Source: CAUZWH01 sp965224275 (lineage in GTDB: Bacteria; Pseudomonadota; Alphaproteobacteria; SHVV01). From it: DNA of 64,000 bases. The translations under genes and the position numbers were made by a program. The stretch is taken from contig CBDCYR010000009.1 in NCBI GenBank assembly GCA_965224275.1, forward strand, positions 418,275 through 482,274, read 5' to 3'. Positions 35,813 through 44,939 of this stretch are shown one piece after another. Position 1 is the first letter of the stretch. Each line of letters begins with the position of its first letter. The notes under the pieces are model-generated. The model had not been told where the DNA came from, made no database searches, and worked only from the letters and a program-made list of their open reading frames with translations.

Positions 35813-37884
35813 CGACCGCCAACTCATTCATCATTGGCGTCGATATCGGCGGCACCTTCACCGACGTGTTTTTTCTCAATCAGACAACCGGGACCGGCGA
35901 AATTGCGAAAGTTCCATCGACGCCGCAAAATCGTGCGGACGGTTTCATAGCCGGGATCAAAACGCGCATTCAGAACTTCGGCGATTGCGCCACGATTGTT
36001 CATGGGACCACCGTTGCGACCAATGCGTTGCTGCAACGCACCGGCGCCAAAACCGGAATCATCACAACCCGGGGGTTTCGCGATGTGCTGGAGATGCGGC
36101 GCCGCGATCGACCGGAGACCTGGGGGCTGTGGGGGTCTTTCAAGCCGATCATCAGCCGCGATCTTCGGATAGAGGTCGACGAACGAACCCTAGCCGACGG
36201 AACAATTAGAACGCCGCTCGACCCGGATCAGGTTCGCACTGCGACACTGCAGTTGCGTGACGCGGGCGTCGAGGCGATCGCCATTTTCTTTATTAACGCG
36301 TACGCAAATCACAGCAACGAAATAGCTGCCCTTAATGCGGTTCGCGGCGTCTGGCCTGATGCGCGCGTTAATATTTCAAGCGCAATCCTTCCCGAAATCA
36401 GGGAATTCGAACGTGCCTCAACGACCTCCCTCAATGCTTATCTTCAACCTGTCGTCGGCGAATATCTTGAACAAATAGAGACCCGCCTGCAGGCCGATGC
36501 ATTTCGTGGCGACGTGCTCATCGTCCAGTCAAACGGGGGCGTGATGTCAGCTGAAACCGCGCGTGATACGCCAATCCGGACGGCTCTCTCTGGGCCCGCG
36601 GCCGGTGTTATTGCCGGCTCCCACATTGCTGCCGCGGCCGGCTACGCCAATGCGATCACGTGCGACATGGGCGGAACCAGCTTCGATGTTTCGGTGGTGG
36701 TCGATGGCGAGAACACGATGAGCGCGCAGACATCGGTCGACTATGGATTGGTGATTCGAACGCCCATGATTGAGATTACGACGATCGGAGCCGGCGGCGG
36801 TTCGATCGCCTGGGTCGACCGCGGCGGCATTCTCCAGGTCGGGCCACAGAGTGCTGGTTCCCATCCCGGACCCGTCTGTTACGGACAGGGCAACGACCGT
36901 CCAACCGTGACCGATGCCAACCTTGTCTTGGGGCGGATTAATGCCGAGCGCCCGATTGGCGGCAAACTCGACAATCTCGATGGGCAAGCCGCGGCAGAGT
37001 CGATTGAGCGGCACGTCGGAACACCACTCGAGTTGGGCGCTATGGAGGCGGCCGAAGCGATCATTCGTGTCGCCAACTCGCGCATGGCTGGGGCGATCCG
37101 GCTCGTTACCGTTGAACGCGGCCATGATCCGCGGCAGTTCATTGCCATGCCGTTTGGCGGTGGTGGGGCGCTGCACACCGGCGCCTTAATAAGCGAGGTT
37201 GGGCTAGCAAAAGCACTGATCCCGAGATATCCCGGCGTCACCAGTGCATTGGGGTGCGCGATCGCGGACATGCGACACGACTTCGTCCAGACGATCAACG
37301 CACTGCTTGATGAATTGGATGCCGAGAGCCTCGACCAAGCGATGACAAGCGCGGCGCGCCAGGGGCTGGCATTGCTCGATGGAACCGGGATTTCGCTCGA
37401 CGGCGCCGACGTTATCTTCGAGGTTGATATGTCATACCTCGGCCAGACACATACCGTCGCGGTGCCGCTCGATCTGCATCTGACCAAAGACGGTACCGGT
37501 GTTACCGCCGCAGCAATCCAGAGTGCGTTCGAGCATCGCTACACCCAGGTTTACGGCCGCCTGCTCGATGGGATTCGCCTTCGCGTCCTCAACCTGCGGG
37601 TCAGCGTCATCGGTCGCCGCGCAAAGTTCGATCTCACGTTGCTGGCGCCCGACGATGGTGCGTCGGTGGAACGTGCTGCACGCGGCGAGCGACCGATCTG
37701 GTGGAGCGGGGCTCCGCATAGCGCACAGGTTTTCGCCCGGCTCGACCTGCCGATCGGTGCGCGCATTGCCGGGCCAGCGGTTCTCGAACAGCCCGACGCC
37801 ACGACGTTTATCGATCCCGACATGTCAGCTGAGGTCGATGGGTTCGGCAACCTGATTATCAGCAGGATGCCTGGCGATGACTGA
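35809..37884 (+). CDS. hyuA: Hydantoinase A/oxoprolinase family protein
   Basis: A 691-residue ATP-binding subunit of the ASKHA type. The N terminus has GVDIGGTFTDVF, then VHGTTVATNALLQRTGAK, and the central part has CDMGGTSFDVSVV and GAGGGSIAWVD with phosphate-contact glycines. The ATG overlaps the hyuB stop (ATGA). It is the only HyuA in the window, so it may serve both HyuB (34085) and the HyuB-amidase fusion (22433). The 3' end overlaps the hydrolase gene by 8 bases. Confidence 0.93.
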   Translation: MTTANSFIIGVDIGGTFTDVFFLNQTTGTGEIAKVPSTPQNRADGFIAGIKTRIQNFGDCATIVHGTTVATNALLQRTGAKTGIITTRGFRDVLEMRRRDRPETWGLWGSFKPIISRDLRIEVDERTLADGTIRTPLDPDQVRTATLQLRDAGVEAIAIFFINAYANHSNEIAALNAVRGVWPDARVNISSAILPEIREFERASTTSLNAYLQPVVGEYLEQIETRLQADAFRGDVLIVQSNGGVMSAETARDTPIRTALSGPAAGVIAGSHIAAAAGYANAITCDMGGTSFDVSVVVDGENTMSAQTSVDYGLVIRTPMIEITTIGAGGGSIAWVDRGGILQVGPQSAGSHPGPVCYGQGNDRPTVTDANLVLGRINAERPIGGKLDNLDGQAAAESIERHVGTPLELGAMEAAEAIIRVANSRMAGAIRLVTVERGHDPRQFIAMPFGGGGALHTGALISEVGLAKALIPRYPGVTSALGCAIADMRHDFVQTINALLDELDAESLDQAMTSAARQGLALLDGTGISLDGADVIFEVDMSYLGQTHTVAVPLDLHLTKDGTGVTAAAIQSAFEHRYTQVYGRLLDGIRLRVLNLRVSVIGRRAKFDLTLLAPDDGASVERAARGERPIWWSGAPHSAQVFARLDLPIGARIAGPAVLEQPDATTFIDPDMSAEVDGFGNLIISRMPGDD

Positions 37885-38485
37885 TATTAGTTTCGATCCA
37901 GCGAAAACTGCGCTGTTGCTAATCGACATGCAGAACGACTTTCTGCACGCGGAAGGCGCCTATGCGCGCGGCGGCGCCAAAAGCGACGCAATCGCGGCCC
38001 TGCCCCAGCGCCTAGCACCGGTGGCCAGTGCTGTGCGCGGGATCGGCGGGTGGGTCGTTTCGACCCACTTCACGTTAGTTCCAGGCAAGAATGGCGCGCC
38101 GCTTATCGATCGGCATCTCGCGCAACGCCGGCCCTTTCTTGGGTCGGGCGATTTTGTCGCCGGTGATTTCGGCCACGCCTTGGTCGATGATCTCCAACCG
38201 GCTGATTTCACGATCGAAAAAGTAGCGTATTCGGCCTTTCATATGAGCCGACTTGAATTCGTGCTGCGGCGGGTTGGGATCGACACGCTTGTTGTTGGCG
38301 GAATTGTCACCAACGGCGGCGTCGCCTCGACCGTGCGCGATGCGCATGTGCGCGAGTTCCGGGTCGCCATCCTGGCGGACGGCTGCGCCGCATTTGATGA
38401 AGACGCGCATCGCGCCACTTTGGTATCGCTCGCCACGATAGCCACGGTGACTAATTGCGCCGATGTCATGGCTGCCCTGAAATAG
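37877..38485 (+). CDS. Isochorismatase-fold hydrolase lacking the usual catalytic Cys
   Basis: A 202-residue protein with the isochorismatase/cysteine-hydrolase fold. Asp17 (LIDMQNDF) and Lys115 (IEKVAYSAF) of the catalytic set are present, as is the cis-peptide region GGIVTN. The nucleophile position, Cys in TNVCVE of N-carbamoyl and nicotinamide hydrolases, is Gly148 here (TNGGVAST). True isochorismatases also lack this Cys. An N-carbamoylase step, expected in a hydantoin pathway, is therefore doubtful. It is the last gene of the operon. Confidence 0.85.
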   Translation: MTDISFDPAKTALLLIDMQNDFLHAEGAYARGGAKSDAIAALPQRLAPVASAVRGIGGWVVSTHFTLVPGKNGAPLIDRHLAQRRPFLGSGDFVAGDFGHALVDDLQPADFTIEKVAYSAFHMSRLEFVLRRVGIDTLVVGGIVTNGGVASTVRDAHVREFRVAILADGCAAFDEDAHRATLVSLATIATVTNCADVMAALK

Positions 38486-38577
38486 GTCGCCCGCGCGCCG
38501 CGTCAGACACGGTGTGGTGTTTTTACTCCACCCGGCTTGCACTAGTATGACGCAAAAGAGGATGCAGGGAGACGACA

Positions 38578-39855
38578 ATGCGAAATCTGACGCAATTCTT
38601 AGGCGTGGTTGCGGTGGTGGCCCTATCCATGGGTTCCGGACCCGCGCCAGCCCAAACCAAACTGCTTCAAGACTTACTGCAAGGTGGGAAGACACCCGAC
38701 AACCAGCAACTGAACAACGTACTTCAGCAGTTGCAACAAAAGGACGGTGAGATCTCGAATCTGCAGGGCAAACTCACCCAGCAGGACGACGTACTTGGCG
38801 GTCTCACCAAACAGCTTTCGTCGCAGCAAGGTTTGGTTGGGTCGTTGCAGGGCGAATTATCCGAACAAGGCGGGGTGTTGTCGGCCCTGCAGTCGCAACT
38901 CGGCGAGAAGGACGGTCTGCTCTCGTCGCTGCAGTCGCAACTCGGCGAGAAGGACGGTCTGCTCTCGTCGCTGCAGTCGCAACTCGGCAAAAAGGACGGT
39001 CTGCTCTCGTCGCTGCAATCGCAACTCGGGGAAAAAGACGGCCTACTCTCTGCACTAACGTCGCAAATCGGGGAACGGGACAACTTGCTCTCGACGTTGC
39101 AATCCCAGATCGGTGCGAAGGATGGCGTTCTGGCGTCGCTGCAGGCAGCGATCGGCGACAAAGATGGTTTGCTATCAGCCCTGCAATCGCAATTGGGCGA
39201 AAAGGACGGACTGCTCTCGGGGCTGCAATCTCAGCTTGGCGAGAAAACCGGGCTTCTTACGTCGTTGCGTGCAGCCATTGGCAATAAGGACGGCATGATC
39301 TCGGATCTCACCGCAAAGCTCGCAACGAGTGGCGGGGCGATCGCTGACTTAGAGGGCCAAGCCGTTGCCGCAACGAACGCTAAGAAGCTCCTCCAGGGTG
39401 AGATTGCTAAACGCAAATCCGAAGCTCAGGCGCTGTCGTCTCGCGCGCAAGATCTGTCTTCCCAGATAACTTTGGTTCGTCAGGCACTCGCGGCCGAGGA
39501 AAAGCTGGTTACCGGACTAGAGGAAAAATATGCCAGCGCCAACCAGCAGCTCGGTCAGTTGGGAGATGAACGGGCTGATCTGCGACGCAAACTTGCGGAC
39601 GGCGAAAAGAAGCTGGTGGTCGTGCAACGCGGGCTGCGTTCAACCGAACGCCTGGCAACCCAGCGCGCGAGCGAACTGACGACGGCGGCCGATAATGTGC
39701 GACGGCTCGAACGCAGTTTGAAGGCTACGACGGATAGTGCCGAGGGTCTCGCAACCCAACGTCTCGTTTTGGGGGTACTCCTGGTGCTCGCCATTATTGT
39801 CTCGCTGTGGGGTTGGTTAAAGCGACCAAAGGCGGCGCTGACCTCGTCGGCATGA
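38578..39855 (+). CDS. Secreted, C-terminally membrane-anchored coiled-coil repeat protein
   Basis: A 425-residue protein. A signal peptide (hydrophobic residues 6-20, cleavage near PAPAQ) is followed by about fifteen 14-residue repeats (residues 56-265, consensus DGLLSSLQSQLGEK). Then come about 120 residues of ordinary coiled coil rich in Lys, Arg and Glu, and a membrane helix near the C terminus (GVLLVLAIIVSLWGWL) before a short basic tail. The probable topology is a periplasmic rod anchored in the inner membrane. A ribosome site (aggga) precedes the ATG. I recognise no family, and the flanking genes give no hint. Confidence 0.8.
   Translation: MRNLTQFLGVVAVVALSMGSGPAPAQTKLLQDLLQGGKTPDNQQLNNVLQQLQQKDGEISNLQGKLTQQDDVLGGLTKQLSSQQGLVGSLQGELSEQGGVLSALQSQLGEKDGLLSSLQSQLGEKDGLLSSLQSQLGKKDGLLSSLQSQLGEKDGLLSALTSQIGERDNLLSTLQSQIGAKDGVLASLQAAIGDKDGLLSALQSQLGEKDGLLSGLQSQLGEKTGLLTSLRAAIGNKDGMISDLTAKLATSGGAIADLEGQAVAATNAKKLLQGEIAKRKSEAQALSSRAQDLSSQITLVRQALAAEEKLVTGLEEKYASANQQLGQLGDERADLRRKLADGEKKLVVVQRGLRSTERLATQRASELTTAADNVRRLERSLKATTDSAEGLATQRLVLGVLLVLAIIVSLWGWLKRPKAALTSSA
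38743..39372 (+). repeat. Tandem 42-bp repeats encoding 14-residue coiled-coil units
   Basis: About fifteen in-frame units. Three consecutive copies (about 38911-39036) are almost identical at the DNA level (unit beginning gacggtctgctctcgtcgct). Outer copies are increasingly diverged, as expected for expansion from the middle. The phase of 14 residues (two heptads) keeps the coiled-coil register whatever the copy number. Confidence 0.85.
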
Positions 39856-40560
39856 GCTTTAGGCTCGTTCGCAGAGATCGTCCGGGTGACAAAGCCAGTG
39901 GTTCGAGTTCCGTAGTCAGCCATGCCGTGCCGGCAAGCGGTGGTAGGCGCCGGCCTTGCGTATGAGACGAATTGAACAACTTTGGTCCGAATTAAGCGAA
40001 GTTAGGGCGTAATCAAACGATCGTTTGGAAAACCTACGATATTTGAGCGACGATTTAGCTTATTCAACCGGATCCCCTGATGGTTGCTTGAACCCACCTT
40101 TCAATCGTTTCAGACAGAGGCTGACGTCGCTATTGTTGGCTGTTTAGAAGGGGTTAGATGTGGATCGAACGAGCGTCTTGTTGGGACAAACAGCTGTTCG
40201 GAGTACTTGCAATTACACGATCCGAGAATGATTAATCCGGATCCTATCAAATTGGTTGCCTGGCGTTGTCGCGGTGATCTCATACCCCGTTTGGGTGACG
40301 ATCGACTATCGCTTGATGATGATAGGTTCCCGAGTGAACGGGGCTGACCCCGTTGATGAGTGCGAACCGAACGCGCGTTCGATAAAATGGCTGACCAAGG
40401 GTCAATTTGGTTATCGGCTAGGGTATGTCCGGGCTTTGAGGCGAGCTGGATTGTGATAGAAATATCCGGCCTCGCGAAAACGGCACCAGCTTGGTACGCG
40501 ATCGCGGATCGTAGCAATTTGATGGCGCTCGTGAGCGTCACGAGAAGGTGGAGTGGCGAT
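39856..40560. other. 700-base intergenic region without a supported gene
   Basis: Open frames here have no family features and overlap each other. The region holds the palindrome at 40014-40027. The last 20 bases form the ribosome site (aaggtggag) of the superoxide dismutase gene. Confidence 0.5.
40014..40027. promoter_or_regulatory. Perfect 14-bp palindrome caaacgatcgtttg
   Basis: A perfect inverted repeat of the sort bound by TetR-type dimers, about 530 bases before the superoxide dismutase gene. No regulator gene is adjacent, so the role is unassigned. Confidence 0.35.
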
Positions 40561-41067
40561 ATGAAAAAACTACTTATCGGTATGGTTTGCTTATGGGGTT
40601 GGTCGAGCTTGGCAGTAGCTGCGGGTGCAGCCGAAATGGCGTCATCGGCGCTAAAAAACGCCGCCGGAGCGACCGTGGGGACGGTGACCCTCGAGTCCAC
40701 GCCGAACGGAACTCTGGTCCATGCCAAATTTACCAAACTCCCGCCCGGGGCCCACGCCTTTCATGTCCATTCGATTGGCAAATGCGCGCCGCCGTTCAAG
40801 TCGGCCGGCGGACACTACAATCCGCACGGCATGAAACATGGTATCCACAGCAGCGGGGGCGGACATGCCGGAGATATGCCGAACATCACCGTACCTAGCA
40901 GTGGCATGCTTGACATCCAGGTGCTTAACACCCGCGTCAATCTGGACGACAAACTGTTTGATGCCGATGGTGCGGCGTTCGTGATTCACGCCGGCACGGA
41001 CGACTACAAATCTGATCCTGCTGGCGCCGCCGGCCCGCGCATTGCCTGCGGTGTGATTCGGAAATAG
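40561..41067 (+). CDS. sodC: Periplasmic Cu/Zn superoxide dismutase family protein
   Basis: A 168-residue precursor with a signal peptide (MKKLLIGMVCLWG, cleavage near AVAAG). Metal ligands are visible: FHVHSIGKC (Cu site), GGHYNPHG, GIHSSGGGHAGDMP (bridging and Zn sites) and FVIHAGTDDY (last Cu His). Two cysteines, in GKCAPP and RIACGV, can form the structural disulfide. The final active-site Arg is likely the one in GPRIACG. The start at 40561 has a strong ribosome site; an in-frame ATG 200 bases upstream is unsupported. Confidence 0.93.
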   Translation: MKKLLIGMVCLWGWSSLAVAAGAAEMASSALKNAAGATVGTVTLESTPNGTLVHAKFTKLPPGAHAFHVHSIGKCAPPFKSAGGHYNPHGMKHGIHSSGGGHAGDMPNITVPSSGMLDIQVLNTRVNLDDKLFDADGAAFVIHAGTDDYKSDPAGAAGPRIACGVIRK

Positions 41068-41098
41068 CTCGCGGCGAGGCGCCCTCGGTCGCGCCTGT

Positions 41099-42277
41099 TC
41101 AGTTCAGCATTAGAAGCTGCCACTTGAGATAGGCCGATTCCGGGAGTTGCGGATGAACCGGATGATCGGGTCCGGCGCCGCCCGATACGAGAATGCGGGC
41201 GCTGCGTTCAGCCGCGCTGACGCCCTGGCGTACCTCAACCGCAAAGCTTGCCGGATCGGCCAGGTGAGAGCACGAAGCTGTAAACAGCAGACCGCCGGGG
41301 GCTACAAGCCGGGCCGCGAGGCGCGCGAGCTTACGGTAACCGCGTAGTCCCTGGGCGAGTGATTTTCGCGACTTCACAAAAGCCGGGGGGTCGCAAATCA
41401 CGACATCGTAGGTTTCTCTATTTTTCGCGCGGGCCTCGAGTTCCGCGAAGACCTCACCGCGCACGAACGAACATCTCGCTGCCAATCCATTGATCGTGGC
41501 TACCTGCGAGGCTTGCGCAATTGCTGGGGCTGAGCTGTCTATCCCAACCGTGCTCGCGGCGTTATGGCCTGCTGCCCGCGACGCAAATCCGCCGACATAG
41601 CAATAGAGATCAAGGACGCGTCGGCCCGCACATAGGGGCGCGAGCAAATCGCGAGCCGCGCGTTGGTCGAAGTACCAGCCGGTTTTTTGCCCGGCCAGCG
41701 CCTCGACGCTGAAGGTAATCCCATCCTCCGCCAATTCGAGGGGTTGATCTGCGGGCCCGCGAACCAATTCTACAGTCCGTTCGAGCCCCTCTATTTCCCG
41801 GACCGCGCTGTCGTTTCGCAAGATGATGGTCTGGGGCGAAATCACCGCATCGATGGCGGCGATGAGATCGTTCCGAAGATGTTCCATCCCAGCGGTGTTG
41901 AACTGCATCACGACTGCGTCTCCGAAGCGATCGACGATAAGACCAGGCAGGCCGTCCGCTTCCGAGTGAACGAGACGATAGAACGGCGCATCAAAAAATC
42001 TTGTTCGTAGGTCCAGCGCGGTCGCGAGGCGGTTGCCAAGGAATCCGCGATCAACCCGCTCTTCTGCTTGCCGCGAGAGAACGCGCCCGGCGATGAGTGA
42101 GTTGCGATTGAAGGTCGCGGTGGCGACGAAGGTGCCGTGTTCGTCGACGATCGTGGCGAGCTCGCCGGATCCAGTTGATCGCGCGGTATCGTCCATCTCG
42201 ACTTCGTTCGAGTAAATCCACGGATGGCCGCGCTTAATACGGCGGCTCTCTTTGGGCTTAAGGCTGATCGTCTTCAT
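41099..42277 (-). CDS. rlmI: Class I SAM-dependent rRNA methyltransferase (RlmI-like)
   Basis: A 392-residue protein with an N-terminal PUA domain (ISLKPKESRRIKRGHPWIYS) and a central RlmI-type EEHEE region (VHSEADGLPGLIVDRFGD). The methyltransferase domain follows, with SAM motif VLDLYCYVGGF, catalytic-site DPPAFVKS and SCSHL. RlmI makes m5C1962 in 23S rRNA. The start at 42277 begins the PUA domain; an ATG seven codons upstream is also possible. It is convergent with sodC (31-base gap). Confidence 0.88.
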   Translation of the reverse strand: MKTISLKPKESRRIKRGHPWIYSNEVEMDDTARSTGSGELATIVDEHGTFVATATFNRNSLIAGRVLSRQAEERVDRGFLGNRLATALDLRTRFFDAPFYRLVHSEADGLPGLIVDRFGDAVVMQFNTAGMEHLRNDLIAAIDAVISPQTIILRNDSAVREIEGLERTVELVRGPADQPLELAEDGITFSVEALAGQKTGWYFDQRAARDLLAPLCAGRRVLDLYCYVGGFASRAAGHNAASTVGIDSSAPAIAQASQVATINGLAARCSFVRGEVFAELEARAKNRETYDVVICDPPAFVKSRKSLAQGLRGYRKLARLAARLVAPGGLLFTASCSHLADPASFAVEVRQGVSAAERSARILVSGGAGPDHPVHPQLPESAYLKWQLLMLN

Positions 42278-42575
42278 CGTGCGACAATTTTGTGGCATGG
42301 AGGCCGAGTGGTCCGAGAGCGGACGCTCGACGAGGGCGCGTATACTGCGTTTCTCGCCGTTTATTACAAGCGGCGACCGGCATCTTTTTGATCTGCCCCA
42401 GCGATAAGGATGGTTAGGGCGAGACTATCCCACTGGGGTGCGGACAAATTATCGAACAATGGCCACAAGAAAGAACTGAACCTTGCAGCGGTGTGCGTCG
42501 GGTAGGGTTGTTCGACTTGTGTTATGGGAAGGCGGCCGTCGGGGCGACAGCGCCGGTTATGGTAGTGAGTCTGCG

Positions 42576-44903
42576 ATGAAGATAGCGGTGATTGGCGGAG
42601 GTCCGGGTGGGCTGTATTTCAGCTTGCTGATGAAAAAGGCCGATCCGGCCCACGACATTTCCGTTTACGAGCGTAACCGACCGGACGACACGTTCGGCTT
42701 TGGTGTGGTGTTCTCTGACGAGACACTCGGCAACTTTCTCACGAATGATCACGAAACCTACGAACGCATCACACAGAAGTTTGCGTATTGGGACGAGATC
42801 GAAGTTCGCGTCAAGGGAGAGACGATATTCTCCGGTGGTCATGGATTTGCCGGGCTGTCGCGGCTGGTGCTGTTGGAGATCCTGCAGCAGCGTTGCACCG
42901 AACTCGGTGTCGAGATGCATTTCCAGCGCGAGATAGAACATCTCGATCAATTCCCCGACGCCGATCTCATCGTCGCTTGTGACGGGATCAACAGCGGCAT
43001 ACGCGAGCGCTACAAAGCCGAATTCAAACCAATCTTCGATTGGCGAAAGAACAGATTCTGCTGGCTCGGGACAACCAAGTTCTTTCCCGCGTTCCGCTTC
43101 AGTTTTCGCGAAACCGAGCATGGTGTGTTTTTCTTCGGCGGCTATAGCTATGACGATGGTTACGCGACGGTGGTCCCTGAATGTACTGAGGAAACTTGGC
43201 TAAACGCGGGTCTCGATCAAGCTAGCGAAGACGATACCTGCCGGTTCCTGGAGGGTGTCTTTGCGGACGATCTTGACGGTCATCCGCTGCTTAAGAATCG
43301 GTCGCTGTGGCGTAACTTCCCGACGATCCGCAACGAGAACTGGTATCACAAGAATATCGTCCTGCTCGGCGACGCGCTCCACACCGCGCACTACTCGATT
43401 GGATCGGGCACCAAGCTGGCGATGGAGGATGCGATTGCGCTTGCGTCCTCGTGCGAACGCTTCCCGAACGACGTCTGCTCGGCGCTTGCAGATTTTGAAG
43501 CAACCCGACGTGATGAGGTTGAGAAAACCCAATGGGCGGCGGATTTCAGCTTGGTGTGGTGCGAGCAGATTCAGCGCTATTGGCATCTTGAGCCGATGCA
43601 ATTCGCCTTCAGCTTGTTGTCGCGTAGCAAGCAAATCACCTACGAGAACCTGAAATTGCGCGACGAGGCCTACATCGATCGAATCGATCGCTGGTGGGCC
43701 GAGAAGATCGAGCGCGACCAGGGCACCGCGATTACCGGTGATCGACCGCCACCGCCAATCTTCACGCCGTTTCGACTGCGCGAACTGGTGGTCGACAACC
43801 GCATCGTCGTCTCACCGATGGACCAATACTGCGCGGTCGAAGGAACGCCGACCGACTGGCATTTTGTGCACCTCGGCAGCCGCGCCATTGGCGGGGCGGG
43901 CATCGTCAGCACCGAGATGGCGTGCGTTTCGAAGGAAGGGCGCATTACGCCCGGCTGCGCTGGGATGTATGAGCCCGAGCACCTGGACGCATGGCACCGG
44001 ATCGTTGCCTTTGTTCACGCCAACAGCCGCGCAAAAATGATGATTCAACTCGGCCACTGCGGCCGCAAAGGATCAACCGCGATCGGGTGGGAGGGGATGG
44101 ACGAACCGCTGCCCGACGCGAGCGCCAACTGGGCACTTTATTCGGCGTCGCCGATCGTCTATTCGCCCATCAATCAGGTTCCGACCGAAATCGATGCGGC
44201 GAAGATGGCTGAGATTTGCGACCAATTCGTCCGCTCGGCAAAGATGGCCGACGCCGCCGAGTTCGACATTCTCGAACTCCACATGGCGCACGGCTATTTG
44301 CTATCGAGTTTCATCTCGCCGCTCACCAATATTCGCACCGATGCCTATGGCGGTACGCTTGCCAATCGTATGCGCTACCCGCTCGAAGTCTTCGATCGTG
44401 TCCGTGCCGTGTGGCCCGAGGGCAAGCCGATGTCGGTGCGAATTTCGGCGACTGATTGGGTGGAAGACGGTGGCTTCACCAGCGATGACGCGGTTGAAAT
44501 CTCAAAGATGTTGACCGACCACGGGTGCGACATCATTGATGTATCGTCGGGACAGACCACCAAACAGGCCGACCCCCGCTACGGACGGATGTTTCAGACG
44601 CCGTTTTCAGATCAAGTGCGCCAGGAAGTTGGTTGCGCGACGATTGCGGTGGGCAACATAACCAGCGCCGATCAAGCGAACACCATCGTTGCCGCCGGCC
44701 GAGCCGATCTGGTGGCGCTGGGCCGACCCCACCTTAACGATCCCTATTTCACTCTCCACGCCGCCGCGCATTATGGTCACGAGGATCAATGGTGGCCCAA
44801 CCCGTATCTGAGCAGCAAAGAGCAGACGCATCGCTTGGCCGAGCGGGCGCGTATCGAAGAACGGCTGGCGCGGAGCCAGCAAGCGGCGACGCCCGACGAT
44901 TAG
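42576..44903 (+). CDS. Bifunctional salicylyl-CoA 5-hydroxylase-type monooxygenase/OYE-like reductase fusion
   Basis: A 775-residue two-domain flavoprotein. Residues 1 to about 385 are an FAD aromatic hydroxylase (IGGGPGGLYF, later LLGDALHTAHYSIGSG). From about 395 to the end it is an old-yellow-enzyme-like FMN domain (FTPFRLRELVVDNRIVVSPM, IQLGHCGRKGS, ELHMAHGYLL, VGNITSADQA). This architecture is that of salicylyl-CoA 5-hydroxylase and the BNFR proteins of aromatic CoA-thioester catabolism. No aromatic CoA ligase or ring-cleavage gene is adjacent. The start at 42576 opens directly into the FAD motif; an upstream extension to 42483 is unsupported. Confidence 0.9.
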   Translation: MKIAVIGGGPGGLYFSLLMKKADPAHDISVYERNRPDDTFGFGVVFSDETLGNFLTNDHETYERITQKFAYWDEIEVRVKGETIFSGGHGFAGLSRLVLLEILQQRCTELGVEMHFQREIEHLDQFPDADLIVACDGINSGIRERYKAEFKPIFDWRKNRFCWLGTTKFFPAFRFSFRETEHGVFFFGGYSYDDGYATVVPECTEETWLNAGLDQASEDDTCRFLEGVFADDLDGHPLLKNRSLWRNFPTIRNENWYHKNIVLLGDALHTAHYSIGSGTKLAMEDAIALASSCERFPNDVCSALADFEATRRDEVEKTQWAADFSLVWCEQIQRYWHLEPMQFAFSLLSRSKQITYENLKLRDEAYIDRIDRWWAEKIERDQGTAITGDRPPPPIFTPFRLRELVVDNRIVVSPMDQYCAVEGTPTDWHFVHLGSRAIGGAGIVSTEMACVSKEGRITPGCAGMYEPEHLDAWHRIVAFVHANSRAKMMIQLGHCGRKGSTAIGWEGMDEPLPDASANWALYSASPIVYSPINQVPTEIDAAKMAEICDQFVRSAKMADAAEFDILELHMAHGYLLSSFISPLTNIRTDAYGGTLANRMRYPLEVFDRVRAVWPEGKPMSVRISATDWVEDGGFTSDDAVEISKMLTDHGCDIIDVSSGQTTKQADPRYGRMFQTPFSDQVRQEVGCATIAVGNITSADQANTIVAAGRADLVALGRPHLNDPYFTLHAAAHYGHEDQWWPNPYLSSKEQTHRLAERARIEERLARSQQAATPDD

Positions 44904-44939
44904 ACGGTAGCGCCATTGGCGTCGTTTCGTATTAGAGTC

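Noticed and set aside
40084..40347. Open frame with NSCSEYLQL, recalling B12-dependent ribonucleotide reductase
   Set aside because: The match is a few residues only; the rest has no similarity to the family and no ribosome site is present.
40110..40736. 208-codon minus-strand frame overlapping the start of sodC
   Set aside because: Overlaps the well-supported superoxide dismutase start and has no protein-like features.
42297..42350. tRNA-like string ggccgagtggtccgagagcg
   Set aside because: It resembles a Ser/Leu tRNA D-arm, but there is no acceptor pairing, anticodon loop or T-arm (GTTCGA) downstream.
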